A stretch of 64,000 nucleotides of DNA from Rotaria socialis (Eukaryota; Rotifera; Eurotatoria; Philodinida; Philodinidae): NCBI GenBank assembly GCA_905331475.1, contig CAJNYU010000005.1, forward strand, positions 108,040-172,039. Reading direction: 5' to 3'. Under the pieces are notes generated by a model. The model was not told where the DNA came from, made no database searches, and saw nothing but the letters and a program-made list of their open reading frames with translations. Every line of letters begins with the position of its first letter. Within the stretch, counting starts at the first letter, position 1. The translations under genes and the position numbers were made by a program. This document shows, piece after piece, positions 12,954-24,087 of the stretch.

Positions 12954-15331
12954 CTTCAAATCGACATATAATATGAATATATACAAATGACCAGTAACAC
13001 AAATGATGTGCGGCTTTTATAATCTACTTTTTTTCTGTTCTTCGCCGTCAGTTCTTGCACACGTAAATGAAACATTATTTTCACTATTATCTCGATTATT
13101 CGTGCATCTCTCACTTTTATGAACACAAGAATAAAAATCAAATGACACCCTCGATAGCATCATATTCTTTCGAGAAACGCAAAGACATACAGAAGAAACA
13201 TTATTTAATACTATCTTGATCGTAGCCGACCAACCTAGACATCGAGTTTACATTAGTGTCTGTTCATATATTCACAATGGCAATACACTAGGACATTTTT
13301 ATTTTTTTCTACTACAAAGAAACGTGATCTTCATGGAAAATAATTTCATGTATTCACTTCATCTATTGTTGTGACATATGAAATAAATATTAGCAAAGTG
13401 AAAATTTTAAAAAAGCACTTTTCTATTGTTTCATTGTAATCCATTTAATACATTTTGATCTTCGAAGTTCATATACCTTGTATCATAGTGGAGAAAATAT
13501 CAAAAAATGATACGTTTCATTATGAGAGAGATTTCTTCCAATGGAGCGTTTTTTTCTGATTATATTTCATCATCAATTTGAAAAAACCTTCAGCACTCGA
13601 ATAGGTCATTTATAGGCACATCAGACTACTATTTAATTGTATTTTGAATGTTCAGGAAGAACTCTACACTGCTATAGTTATGATGAAATAAAATAATAGA
13701 AAATCAATATTCTGCTATTTAGTAAAAATTTATTCAAAATAAAACAAACTTTTTTGTCTCTTTTGATAATGACAACAAAAAATCAATCAAAAAACAAAAA
13801 CTAGTTTGCACTCATATATGTTTAACAAAAAAGAAATCTCTCTACACTTTAATATTGTCTGTAACATATACATATATGTTCTAGTTTTTCTTTATTAAGA
13901 AAATAACATTGTCGATAATGACGACACAGTAAATTATTATTTGAAAGTTGTATTTGAATATCAAAGTTTTATTGTTCATGATTATTATTATCATGGGCTA
14001 AATGTGTTTTAAGCAGAAGATGACTCAATGAATCAGTATCATTATTTGAAAATCTAAAGTCATATAAAATATCTTCTTATTTACAGAAATTAATGAAATA
14101 ATATTCATTTGAGTGTATTTGTACTAAGACGACAATAAGCATTATTCGTTGTTGTTAATTACTTCTCTATTAACAATTGATCAGTCATAATATCAACTAT
14201 TTTTATCTTCATTGATAAATTTCAATGATTTATTTTTTGTAATAAAAAAGTAATTAGCAAATAAAAGGAAAATTTTTCTATGACAAGTAATTATCTTTAT
14301 ATCAAAATAGCATCTAAAAAACGTTCCAGTATTGAATTGATAGATTTTTAAAAAGAAAAAATTTAATTATTTTATATCATTCATCTTATTCAAAGACAAC
14401 TCTGACATACATAAAGTCCTTCTAGAAATAGATAAAACACAAAAAAAAATACATAAACATTGAAAACAAAATCTTCATCGTCAGTTTGTTCCATCAAATC
14501 ATTTAAATCAGAATTTCATAATGAGAAAATTCTACCTTAAGAAATAATTTTTAAAAGACTCCACATTACAAACAAATCATGATATCAATAAAATGCTGCT
14601 TTCCATTCGTTTATGTTCCATTATGTTGAAAAACTAAGTGCTTCTACATCGAAAATTTGTTTTTCGTGAAAATGTGTCAATATATCGAATTGATTCGTTG
14701 AAACGAATAGTCAATGGGTAATAAAAAGAAAAAACAGATGTCTTTAACAAGAACCCATGATAAGAGACTATACTTTCAAAACATTTCTTACTGAAAAATG
14801 AAATTCACAATACTTTTATCGATTGTTGCATGTCAATATAATCGTTAGACTCTTTCCAAAGTATATTACTAATTAAAAACAAAAAAAAACGTTGTATTTC
14901 TTCAAAAATTTGATGTCAATGTTAAGATAAAGACTTCGAAAACTTTTGATCTATTTCTTTGTGAGATTTTCCCAATGAAAATCTTTTATTAAGATTGGTT
15001 TTCAGAGAAAAATATCTCAATGAAACAATAAAAGAATCTCTCTCCTTTTGTTTGCATTGACGTCCGACGTAAGCGGTCAGTCAATTTCTTATTCAATGTC
15101 TGTTTTTGTCAAGGATAAAGCAAAACAAAACAAAGGGAGAGTGAACGGGCAAAGGGTCACTCATTGAACATGACCAATGAACAACAATGACCTTGAGTTC
15201 ACCAATGAATATTTTCTCAATCTCTCTCTCTTTGACGTTATATAAATTGATGTGTATACCAGCGAAAATATATACAAATCTACAAACGAAAGGGTAAGTA
15301 AAAAAATTGTTGGTGCATTTAAACGTAAAAG
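12954..15331. other. Intergenic, no confident gene
   Basis: AT-rich sequence upstream of the small tail-anchored gene. Near the right end, 15239-15247 reads TTATATAAA, a TATA-like motif about 90 nt before the ATG of the possible small gene at 15332. Nothing else was recognised. Confidence 0.4.
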
Positions 15332-15576
15332 ATGTCTTGCTTGGTTGTCACTGTTCGTCTTGCCTCGCTCTGTAATAACTTAAATGAAGCGAAGCCTGTC
15401 GACCAGTTCCAGCCTGTAAGATAATAAAGACTCGCTAAATGTTGTTGTTTTCAATGTATATGAATTATTATTTACGAAAATTGCGGCTACACTGTTCACA
15501 CACCTCGCGCTGTTAGAAAATCTTCGTAGAAAGAAACGAAGATACAATGTTCCGCTGGGTTGTGCGAACAGTCTAA
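15332..15576 (+). CDS. Possible small two-exon gene, 47 aa, unrecognised
   Basis: An ATG at 15332 opens MSCLVVTVRLASLCNNLNEA and runs 28 codons to a good donor (CCT|GTAAGATA at 15416). Using the acceptor ending at 15516, exon 2 adds KIFVERNEDTMFRWVVRTV and stops at 15574-15576. Other acceptors at 15528 or so would give a different, Cys-rich tail. A TATA-like motif lies upstream and base composition is less AT-rich than the surroundings. Against it, the minus strand also offers a tidy intron (donor near 15479, acceptor near 15417), and no family is recognised. Strand and exact ends are uncertain. Confidence 0.3.
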
Positions 15577-15808
15577 TTGCTTTTTCTACCAACGACTATG
15601 TGCAGCTTATTTATCCAAAGAACGGCACAAACAAAAACTGTTCATCTAGCCTCGCCTTTGCTTGACAATTTTATTTAATCAAGGCGGGAGCAGATCGTGA
15701 CAGTCATTATATGTGTCTATTATCGTCGAATATGTTTATTTATTTATTTCACTTCAGTACTAATGGCAGTTAATTATGAAAAAGAAAATGAAAAAAGTTG
15801 TCTTCGTA

Positions 15809-16812
15809 TTAAACTTGAGCCATACGAATGTATGATTTTCCACTTGGCAGATCATTTTTTATTTGAACTCCTTGTGGAAAATACTTTTGAACATCTTCAT
15901 CCTTAACACTAGGTGGAACCATAACTTTGTCGCCAACCTTAAATACATTCAAATTCGTCATATAAGAAAAGCAAGTTATGAATCGTACCTTCCAGTCTAC
16001 TGGTGTTGCTATTGGTAAACGAGCTGATAGTTGAAGAGAATCAAGTAAACGAAGAATCTCACTATTTAAGTGAACACAGTTATGGTAGAAAGATAGATTT
16101 GAAATACGAGAAAAAGACAAACTCGAAGTTTCTTCCAGTTGTTGCTGGATAAAGTAAGCTTGCTTTGACTTTTTTATCAAGTCCAATGAAAAATACCTAA
16201 GAATCATACAATATTAGATGTAGCCTAGCAATTATAGTTTTGTATTAGACAAAACGAAGAACAAGCTTACAGCACGTGCAGTTAATGGTAAGCCTTTTGT
16301 ATCGAATTCGTCAGGATCGATCATTCCAAGTTGTTTAGCCAATTTCCTATCGCTATCATCAATGATTGGAAATGCAAATTCACCACTTGAAACGGTTTTA
16401 CAGGCTCCATCAGAACAAACACTACCAGCATAGGATTGCAAATCCTTAGGAAAGAAAAAATCAATTGTGTTTTGTTTTCTTTTCTTTTAAGACAATAAAA
16501 TACTTTAATCCATCCATGATGATTTTCGACGGTGTCACAAGATAACCCTATTAATTTTGTGTTTCTTTTTGCAAATTCTGGTGCTAATTTAGCTGCTCGT
16601 GACAATTCAGTCGTACAGACTGGTGTATAATCAGCTGGATGAGAAAACAATATTCCCCATCTAGAATAATAGATATTAGTAATAAATTAATGTGAAAGAA
16701 TTATTTAATGATATTCAACTAACTGATTTCCAAGCCATTCGTGGAATTGAAAGTCACCAGCTGATGTTTTTAAATGAAAATTTGGAAATTCATCACCAAG
16801 TTTTAAAGACAT
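15809..16812 (-). CDS. PRDX6: 1-Cys peroxiredoxin (PRDX6-like), 231 aa, 6 exons
   Basis: The exons are 16812-16724, 16660-16504, 16444-16271, 16196-16123, 16061-15989 and 15937-15809. All introns are GT-AG, 56-65 nt where measured, and in phase. The enzyme reduces hydrogen peroxide and organic hydroperoxides. The peroxidatic site is plain: [13 protein letters not shown] places the catalytic Cys at about residue 45, with the usual Pro and Thr before it. The downstream [20 protein letters not shown] and [20 protein letters not shown] match the PRDX6 order, and the long C-terminal arm ([20 protein letters not shown]) is typical of the 1-Cys group. Mammalian PRDX6 is 224 aa, so length agrees. No signal peptide is seen, so a cytosolic enzyme is expected. 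The call is firm at family level. Confidence 0.93.
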
Positions 16813-18191
16813 GACTTGTGTTGGCGTTTCGAGAAAAAATCGTAGTTTTCAACTAGCTTTTATCTGCAAATTCAAAAAGAAGAATATTATCACTACTTAA
16901 ATGAAAAAGAAAAAAATGCAACGTCATTCTTCAAGATAGAAGAGAAAGAAAACGAATATAGACGGCTTACCATTTCGATAAGGGTCCAATGACATCTATT
17001 ATTTACCTTGAATTATAACAGACGCAAATGTTCCTCATTTATCCTACTATTGTCTTTAAGTGAATTTTATTTAGTTATTTCATGGTTGAATAATTTGTTT
17101 AATATATTGTGTCTTTTTCTATAGTTTAACCTTGTTAACCAATCAGAACTAAACTAAAAATAGTCAATCGTAGAATGTTCTTCCGTTTTCTTTTTTTACC
17201 ATCGTAAATTTTATCGTGAAGATAAGAATATGTTGTGTGCCTTTCTATTTATTGCTATTTGTGTAAAGCTAAAAAGAAAGTTTGGTTTCGATCTTTATCA
17301 AATTCTAAACTTATGTTTTTGTGTCATTATTCATTTTTTTATTTCTTACATTTCGATCAAAGTCCAACGCTAAAAGTGCATCCATTTTTCTTACTGAAAT
17401 ATCTTAGTATTTTTAAATAATGGGATTATAAAAAAGAATGTTTTTCAATTGATGCATAATAAACAAATTTTCAATTAATGAAGTTTCGATGTTGTTGTGA
17501 ATGAATCAAGACTTCTGATTATCCATTTTTTTTATATCAATGATAGTCAGCCGAAATCAACCTAATTCTCTCTTTTCTAAATCTGTGTAACGTATATAAG
17601 AGGAAGAAAATTTTCAATTTACAGAAATATCGATGGCTTCGGTATTAATAGAATCGTATTAGGAATATTTAGTAAACTAAACATAGAAAGAAAGAGACAG
17701 ATATAAATCATTTTGATTCAACAACATGAAGGTTTCCTTTAAGAAAACTCATTTGAATAAAAAATATCATAACTGAAATTTTCACCTTTTAACTAACATA
17801 TGTTGAAGTTGAATATTAAAAATCATTTGTGATACAAAAATAATGAAAGTTACTATCTATATTGATATTAGAAAATAAATCTAAATTGATATATAAATTG
17901 AAATAATTAGATGATCTTAAAATTTTATATTTGTACTAATCAAAATACAATATATACGGATAAAGTGAATTTCATTATTATGAAACGAATTAATATATAT
18001 ATTGAAATATTTCAATAAAAGATCTTATCGGAGAAGATAAATAGATTTTAAAACATTACTTCGAAAAATAAGATTAAATCCAATTATCATTTCAATAATA
18101 GGTCATAGTGAATAAAACCGAAAAAAATTTTAAAAAGAAAATACATGTATGTCATTGTTAAAATGTCATGATAGTTATTCTGAAAATTTAT
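16813..18191. other. Intergenic, no gene seen
   Basis: 5' flank of the peroxiredoxin gene and 3' flank of the coiled-coil gene. It is AT-rich with only short chance frames. Confidence 0.45.
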
Positions 18192-19387
18192 TTATTGGCG
18201 TTGATTGTTAAAACGATTAGAACGAAGTTGTTGACTGTTTTCATTCTCATTATGTAACAATGTCTAGAGAGAAGATCATTTAATTTATTCTCAATGATTT
18301 AAATGAAAATAGTTTTACTTGAAATTCTTGATCAGTAACTTGTAAATTATTAACTCTTCTTTCCATGGTTGCCATCCATTCATGATACATTTGTTCCCAT
18401 GTCTCAATCTTTATTGAATATTAAATAAAATAAGAATAGAATTTATTTTTACTTCTTTTTTTGTTTCTTCTTCTCGTTGACATAATTGAGCCATTTTTTC
18501 ATCATGTTCTTTTTTCATTAATTCAAATTTATTCTATTTTAATTGAAAAATTTTCTTTGTTTTATTTGAAAATTATTTTGAAAAATTTAATTAAAACAAA
18601 AACAAAAACAAACTTTATATTGTTTATTTTCTTCACGTAACAATTTAGATGATTTATTTTCTTCAATTAATTCTGATTGAATGATTTCTAAACTTTTTTC
18701 AAATATCTAATTGAATAAATAAAATATTTTTTATTTAATTTCGAAGTTAGAACCTCTTTAGCATGGCGTTCTTCTTCTCTTTGTTTCTTTTGACTTTGCC
18801 ATTGTTTTGTTATTTGAAGATTATTTTGTTTTTCAATTTCTAATAATTGTTTTAAATCTGAGCATTTAAAACATGAATTAGAATTCGTTGTTGATGATGA
18901 TTGGTGTAATTGCTGTTGCTGTTTATTATTATCTTTTTGTTCGATCATTTTCGTCAATTGTGCAGTTGATTTTCTTTCATTTTCAATCATTCGTTCAAAT
19001 TCTTCACATTTTTCACATGACCTTATTTGTTCAACACGATTTAGTCTATTAGAAAACGACAATTAGACATAAGAATTAAAAGAAAATAACACTAGATATG
19101 AACCCTGCACCAGTTGTATTCACATATTCTTTTTCGAGTTTGATAACTGTTGTTGCTTTAGCACGACGTAATTCATCTAGTTTTACTTTATAATCATTGA
19201 TTTGACGTTCAAGCTTAATCAGAACAAATAAAAATTGAAACTCCTAGTAAAAGATTCTTCTCGTTCTGGTCTTTACTTCTGTGACTTTATTCTTAAGAGT
19301 AGGAACATTATCTTTTGTTTTTCCTGTTTGAATTGAGTTAGTACTTGGATTCGAAACTGTCTGAGATTTTGCTGCTGACATTGACAT
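18192..19387 (-). CDS. Coiled-coil protein with two CxxC pairs, 282 aa, 7 exons
   Basis: The exons are 19387-19277, 19213-19104, 19045-18754, 18706-18614, 18533-18453, 18408-18319 and 18263-18192. All junctions are GT-AG and phases close exactly to a TAA. The N-terminus is Ser/Thr-rich (MSMSAAKSQTVSNPST). Then follow long charged helices (LERQINDYKVKLDELRRAKA, KKEHDEKMAQLCQREEETKK) with the heptad look of a coiled coil. Two short knuckles, SCEKCEEF and SCFKCSDL, lie about 45 residues apart and could bind a metal together. A Gln run separates them. I do not recognise a named family; a scaffold or centrosome/cilia-type role would be a guess. A degenerate, intron-containing copy lies at 30745-31700. 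Confidence 0.8.
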
Positions 19388-19637
19388 TGTCACGAGAAAA
19401 AGTTGAAGATTTCTACTGTTTTTTTTTTTACTTAAATAAAGTTGTTTTCAATTGTTTCTTTCTTTAAATTGAACATCGATATATAGAAAGCAACAAAATC
19501 AATTCGATAGAGGTCGAGAATGTCTTCAGTTTTTTCTCTGACGGGATTAGAAAGATGTATTTTTCAATGAATGCAACTATACGCGCCCTCTTTTGAGAAT
19601 TTAGTGTATTCATATCATTACTCGACCTTAATAACCA

Positions 19638-20000
19638 CCCTAGTCGAACTTTTTTATTCATGCGCTTGCAAGAGCTAAGCTTAAGATGTGTCCATAGCGC
19701 ATGACTTTCTTGCTCAAGACAAGCACTTCAATGTTTTGCACGAGCTACAAAAAGATGCAACTATAATTTTTTTATTAAAAGTTGAGTTATTGTGAATGTA
19801 AAATTGAAAAAATAAGTTGAAAAAGTTCTTTAATAGCAGAAACACTTAGATAAAAATTCAAGCACACGAACAAGAAGCTTAAGAATTTGAGGTCACCGAA
19901 AGGGTTCATGTCTTGCCTCAAGATGTATTCATAGTTCTTGACTTTCTTGATCAAGAAAGTCAAGATTTGCATGCGCTTGCAAACAAAAGTTCGACTAGGG
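19638..20000. mobile_element. Inverted-repeat MITE, CTTG/CAAG word type, CA target duplication
   Basis: A 363-bp element starting CCCTAGTCGAACTTTT and ending AAAAGTTCGACTAGGG, a perfect 16-bp terminal inverted repeat. It is flanked by CA on both sides (19636-19637 and 20001-20002). Just inside the ends a second matched pair, CATGCGCTTGCAA, is repeated as a direct copy near the right end. The interior is saturated with CTTG, CAAG, CTTAAG and CTTGATCAAG words. There is no coding capacity. The TIR start resembles the ACGG-type elements, which suggests a shared transposase. Confidence 0.8.
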
Positions 20001-21289
20001 CAGTGTTACAAGATATTCCTATTATACTGTCAGTGGCGTAGCCAGGAATTTTTGAGCCATGGGCCATTTCCCAGCAAAATTTTTTTGAGTAATGGGCAAT
20101 AAGGGGCAATCATCAATCTATTGGGCGACACTTTTTAAAATTTATTGTCTTCAAAAAACGTTATGTTTGTCGAGGTGAAATTTGTTACTTTTGACTAAGA
20201 AGATTTCTGTCACTTTTCTGTCACTGTTTCACAAATGTAGCCTTCAGCTTTTAAGTATTTAAAAATTTTATTTAAAAAGAAGTGTAAACATGTAAAGCTA
20301 TAACTGTAGGAAATAACGATAGACACTAGGTCTGATCCTAATAAGTAGAGAACTGTTCATCGGACCATATACTTAGCAACCCCTACAACCTTTTTTATAC
20401 TGACTGGTATGAAAATTTTTCAAACTGTCGTGCCTTTTCCTGAAAATCTAGCTTGTAAGAATATTTATTTCCTATATCAAACCCTTTATTGATGTCAAAG
20501 GTGATTAACGTTGGAAGAGAAGGATACAGCTAGTATATATATCGTCAAAATTCCTCATTAAATTCTTGGTGTATTTCAGTGACTCACGGTCATCTCAATT
20601 TATGCTGTCATTAGAAACTAGAGAACTCTTCAAGATTGTATTTTTCATAGGTTTCTTGTACTAACCATAGTATTTCCAGGATAGCTTTCCCACAAATTTC
20701 AAAAACAATGAACGATTACGAAAGCGGATTGCACGTGGCACTACTGATCGATGTCTATATCTAACGAATAATTAATAAAGTCCAAAAAAAGGCAACGTAG
20801 AATTTACAGTGATATAGAGTTTTCTGTTCACTAAAAGACGTTAAGTGTAAAAAATACATCGAAATCGACAGTAAAAAAAATGCTCTATAATAAATACTAT
20901 TCCATTATTGCATTATTTCATTGATTTCAAGATGGATATGACTAATCGAGGAGTTGATTTTCTTGATATCAGGTAAAAAAATATGAGTAATGACTTATGC
21001 TGAAATAACACTCGACCTTCTCAAAGGGATAAATATAAACTCATACCTAAAAATATAGCAATCCATATCTAATTTTAAAATAAATTTATATCTAATTTAG
21101 AAAATAATATATCTAATTTTAAAATAAACTTATATCTAATATAAGATGGATTTATATCTAATTTATTAAGTAACACTACCTAACAACACAAAGTTATATC
21201 AAATTAATAATTAATTTAATAGAAAAAAATAAAGATACAATTATCAATTATAACAAAAAACACAGCAAAAAGAGAAAACTATTGCACAA

Positions 21290-21394
21290 TTAATGCTTTT
21301 TAGCTGTAGCAACACGACCTCGTTTTCTTTTTTTATCCCAATGGAATATTTTTAGCTTCCAATGGGGTGCTGCATAATTTGTATCGTGCTGCTA
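21290..21394 (-). CDS. Possible last exon of a decayed or captured gene inside the hAT element
   Basis: On the minus strand an acceptor-like TTAG is followed by an open frame that includes YAAPHWKLKIFHWDKKRKR and a basic tail ending AKKH, then TAA at 21290-21292. The strongly basic tail could be a nuclear-targeting C-terminus. It lies between the hAT left end and the LTR element, so it could be a remnant of the hAT's own gene. Too short to assign. Confidence 0.25.
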
Positions 21395-21434
21395 AGCCTA
21401 TAATGTGTTTACAAATATAATACTTTAAACAAGC

Positions 21435-22385
21435 TGTAACGATAAATAAGACTCAGTTGAGTCTATATCGTAATGACAAACTGGATAGAGGTGGAGTAGC
21501 TTACCGCTACTCTAGGTAATGATGTTTATTCGTTTATTCACATATCCAGAGTGTAACGACACAACTAGAGAGTGTCGCCTATGCCCGTCGACATGATGGT
21601 ATATTGTGTCATCTGACATCTCTAGAGTGTAACAACTTCATACATAACACACGTATATATAGGAGAGAGATAGAAGAGAGACAAGAGAGAGAGATATTAC
21701 ACCAATGGAAAGAGAACAGAAGGAAGAGGAAGGAGAATCATCGAAGCGTGCAATCAATATCGGCACACCCTCCCACTCAGATCAGACGCGCTCCTGAGCG
21801 TCTTTACAATATCAGAAAAAAACATTGCAATGAAACAATATCGTAACAGAATATAAAAAATTGATAATTTTGAACATTATCACAATAAAAAGTCGGATAC
21901 ACACGACATCAATCATTGACACTATTACAATCGCTTGAACATTTTTTTTTTTTNNNNNNNNNNNNNNNNNNNNNNNNNNNNNNNNNNNNNNNNNNNNNNN
22001 NNNNNNNNNNNNNNNNNNNNNNNNNNNNNNNNNNNNNNNNNNNNNNNNNNNNNNNNNNNNNNNNNNNGACTCAGTTGAGTCTATATCGTAATGACAAACT
22101 GGATAGAGGTGGAGTAGCTTACCGCTACTCTAGGTAATGATGTTTATTCGTTTATTCACATATCCAGAGTGTAACGACACAACTAGAGAGTGTCGCCTAT
22201 GTCCGTCGACATGATGGTATATTGTGTCATCTGACATCTCTAGAGTGTAACAACTTCATACATAACACACGTATATATAGGAGAGAGATAGAAGAGAGAC
22301 AAGAGAGAGAGATATTACACCAATGGAAAGAGAACAGAAGGAAGAGGAAGGAGAATCATCGAAGCGTGCAATCAATATCGGCACA
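21435..22385. mobile_element. LTR retroelement nested in the hAT element, two near-identical LTRs, interior mostly unresolved
   Basis: Two copies of a ~333-bp repeat begin TGTAACGATAAATAAGACTC (21435-21767) and end ATCGGCACA (second copy ends 22385; its first 15 bases fall in the N gap). TG...CA ends and a 5-bp duplication CAAGC (21430-21434 and 22386-22390) identify LTRs. Over the visible overlap I see only one difference (C at about 21589, T at about 22199), so the insertion looks recent. The interior visible after the first LTR is only ~186 bp and non-coding, followed by 114 N. The gap length may be arbitrary, so gag/pol could be missing from the assembly. LTR orientation is not settled. 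Confidence 0.75.
21954..22067. other. Assembly gap (114 N)
   Basis: A run of N following a poly-T tract. It lies between the two LTR copies, where assemblers commonly fail. Other unresolved bases occur at 26336-26339 and 52066. Confidence 0.98.
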
Positions 22386-23254
22386 CAAGCTGGACAAGAA
22401 CGTGTACTTTTTGTCCAATTTTCACTTTCATTTAAAAATTCACATTCCACAAATGATAATTGTTCATTTTTCATAATATCAAAATCACACCAATTAACGT
22501 TTTGTTAATTTCAGATATTGAATTGAATTGAAAGACAGAACCTTTTTTAATTCAGATATTTAATTGATTTAAAAGATGTTGAATTACAAAATTAGATTAA
22601 ACAATTTTTTTAAAGGTATCCTTTCACCAGAATAGATACTACTGTATTAAGTTAGGCAATATTGATATAATTTAGATATGGATTGCTATATTTTAGATAT
22701 GGATTGTTATATTTTTAGATATTACAGTAAATGCTTGCCCTTCTCAAACTATGTCGTTAAAGAAAAGGTCCTACCAGGTGCAACTTTGCTCCTCATGTAT
22801 GCATTCAATTGTTTTTTCTTTAAATTCTCACCTAGGTCCTTTAAGTATTTAATTCTTAAGTTGCACGAGCCATGCCATTACTTATTTCAGCAATGTTACT
22901 CTTAGATAATTTTAGTTATTTACATTCTAAATAATCTTATATAATCAGGAAAATACATGAGAATCCACCAGCATTTTACATCAACGATACTGAGTAGAAC
23001 AAGGAGTCTTGACCGAAAAATATAACAGCAACGTAATCATCATGTTTATTATTTTAATGAAACAAATCTCAATCGATCCTTTTAAATGGATTGATTAAAT
23101 GGCGATAAGCAGCTATTTATTAATAAAACGTCAGTGTGATCTTCAAAAATGCACTCGTATCAGAGCTTTTGGCATTGGGCAAATGTCATCATCTGAAAAA
23201 TTCGTCGGGCAATTGCCCAATGCCCCTCCCCCTGCCTACGCCACTGTATACTGT

Positions 23255-24087
23255 ATATTATTGTTTTAGCGGACGAAACGTCTTGCATGTAAACTAAACT
23301 AAATGCGTCCTGATTTTTTAGAGTGAGGGTGAATAAAAAATAGTGTGTACACGTTGAGTTTCTTTTTACACTTTTGTTTTGACAAAATTTTCGTTCCGTT
23401 ATAAAAATTAAAAGAATTTTTTTTATTGAACGAGATCAAAATTTGATGCGTCTTATACAATAGAAAAAATAGGTAGAGGTGCTGTGGCAGCTTCCATATC
23501 AGTGTTAACGTAACTTATTATAGCGTGTGCTGATCATCTGATATGAATGTGAAGTCGTATTAAGATTATTTTTGAACGAAAAAAGATAAAAGAAAGGATT
23601 ACACTAAAAAAGAAGCATATTTTAGAATGCATTAGTCTTAGTTGAAATTCGAATATTTTCGACGATTACAGATTCAGAAATTTGTCCTCGCATTTTTGCA
23701 TCATATTGATTTTCCTCTTTATATGAATTTTAGAATTTAGAATTTTCGTGAGCTTATCAACGCGACAAATTAAATAAAAGTGATATCTTAATAGAGTTTT
23801 TCTTCTATGACTAGAAATCAACTTTTTAGCTTATTGTACACTTTTTACACTATAATCTGCAAAACGAAAGGTACAAATTAACGATGTTCTAAATAATATT
23901 ATGTATTCATATATTATATTTCAGATTTGCATTAAAAAGATTGTTTCGTGGTATGTATGCTTTTTCAATATTGATTAGTTCAAATGAATCTTTTGTTTTT
24001 TTTTCTCATTCTTATGCTTTTTTTTGTGCTTTCTCCAACTAGAAAACAGTTTGAAATTTGATCATTATTTTTACTAGAAATCGACAA
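23255..24087. other. Flank between the hAT element and the next gene
   Basis: AT-rich sequence. A possible upstream exon (acceptor TTTCAG near 23924, donor GTATGT near 23951) may belong to the gene at 24088, but its frame cannot be joined with confidence. Confidence 0.35.

Larger units (their letters stand above)
20031..23246. mobile_element. hAT-type element with 8-bp target duplication, non-autonomous, 3.2 kb
   Basis: The element starts CAGTGGCGTAGCCAGGAAT and ends CCTGCCTACGCCACTG, giving terminal inverted repeats of about 11 matching bases with further similarity inward. It is flanked by a perfect 8-bp duplication TATACTGT (20023-20030 and 23247-23254). An 8-bp duplication and CAGTGGCGTAG ends are hallmarks of hAT transposons. 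No transposase frame longer than about 80 codons is visible, so this copy is internally deleted or decayed. It is itself interrupted by an LTR element at 21435-22385 and by an N gap. Near the ends, both sides contain GGGCAAT-type subterminal words. Confidence 0.88.

Noticed and set aside
21604..21846. 80-codon plus-strand frame rich in Arg/Glu in the first LTR
   Set aside because: Repeated in the second LTR and produced by the purine-rich LTR sequence; no domain seen.
22256..22474. Minus-strand frame across the second LTR
   Set aside because: Lies in the LTR, crosses its edge into the flank, and has no splice or family support.
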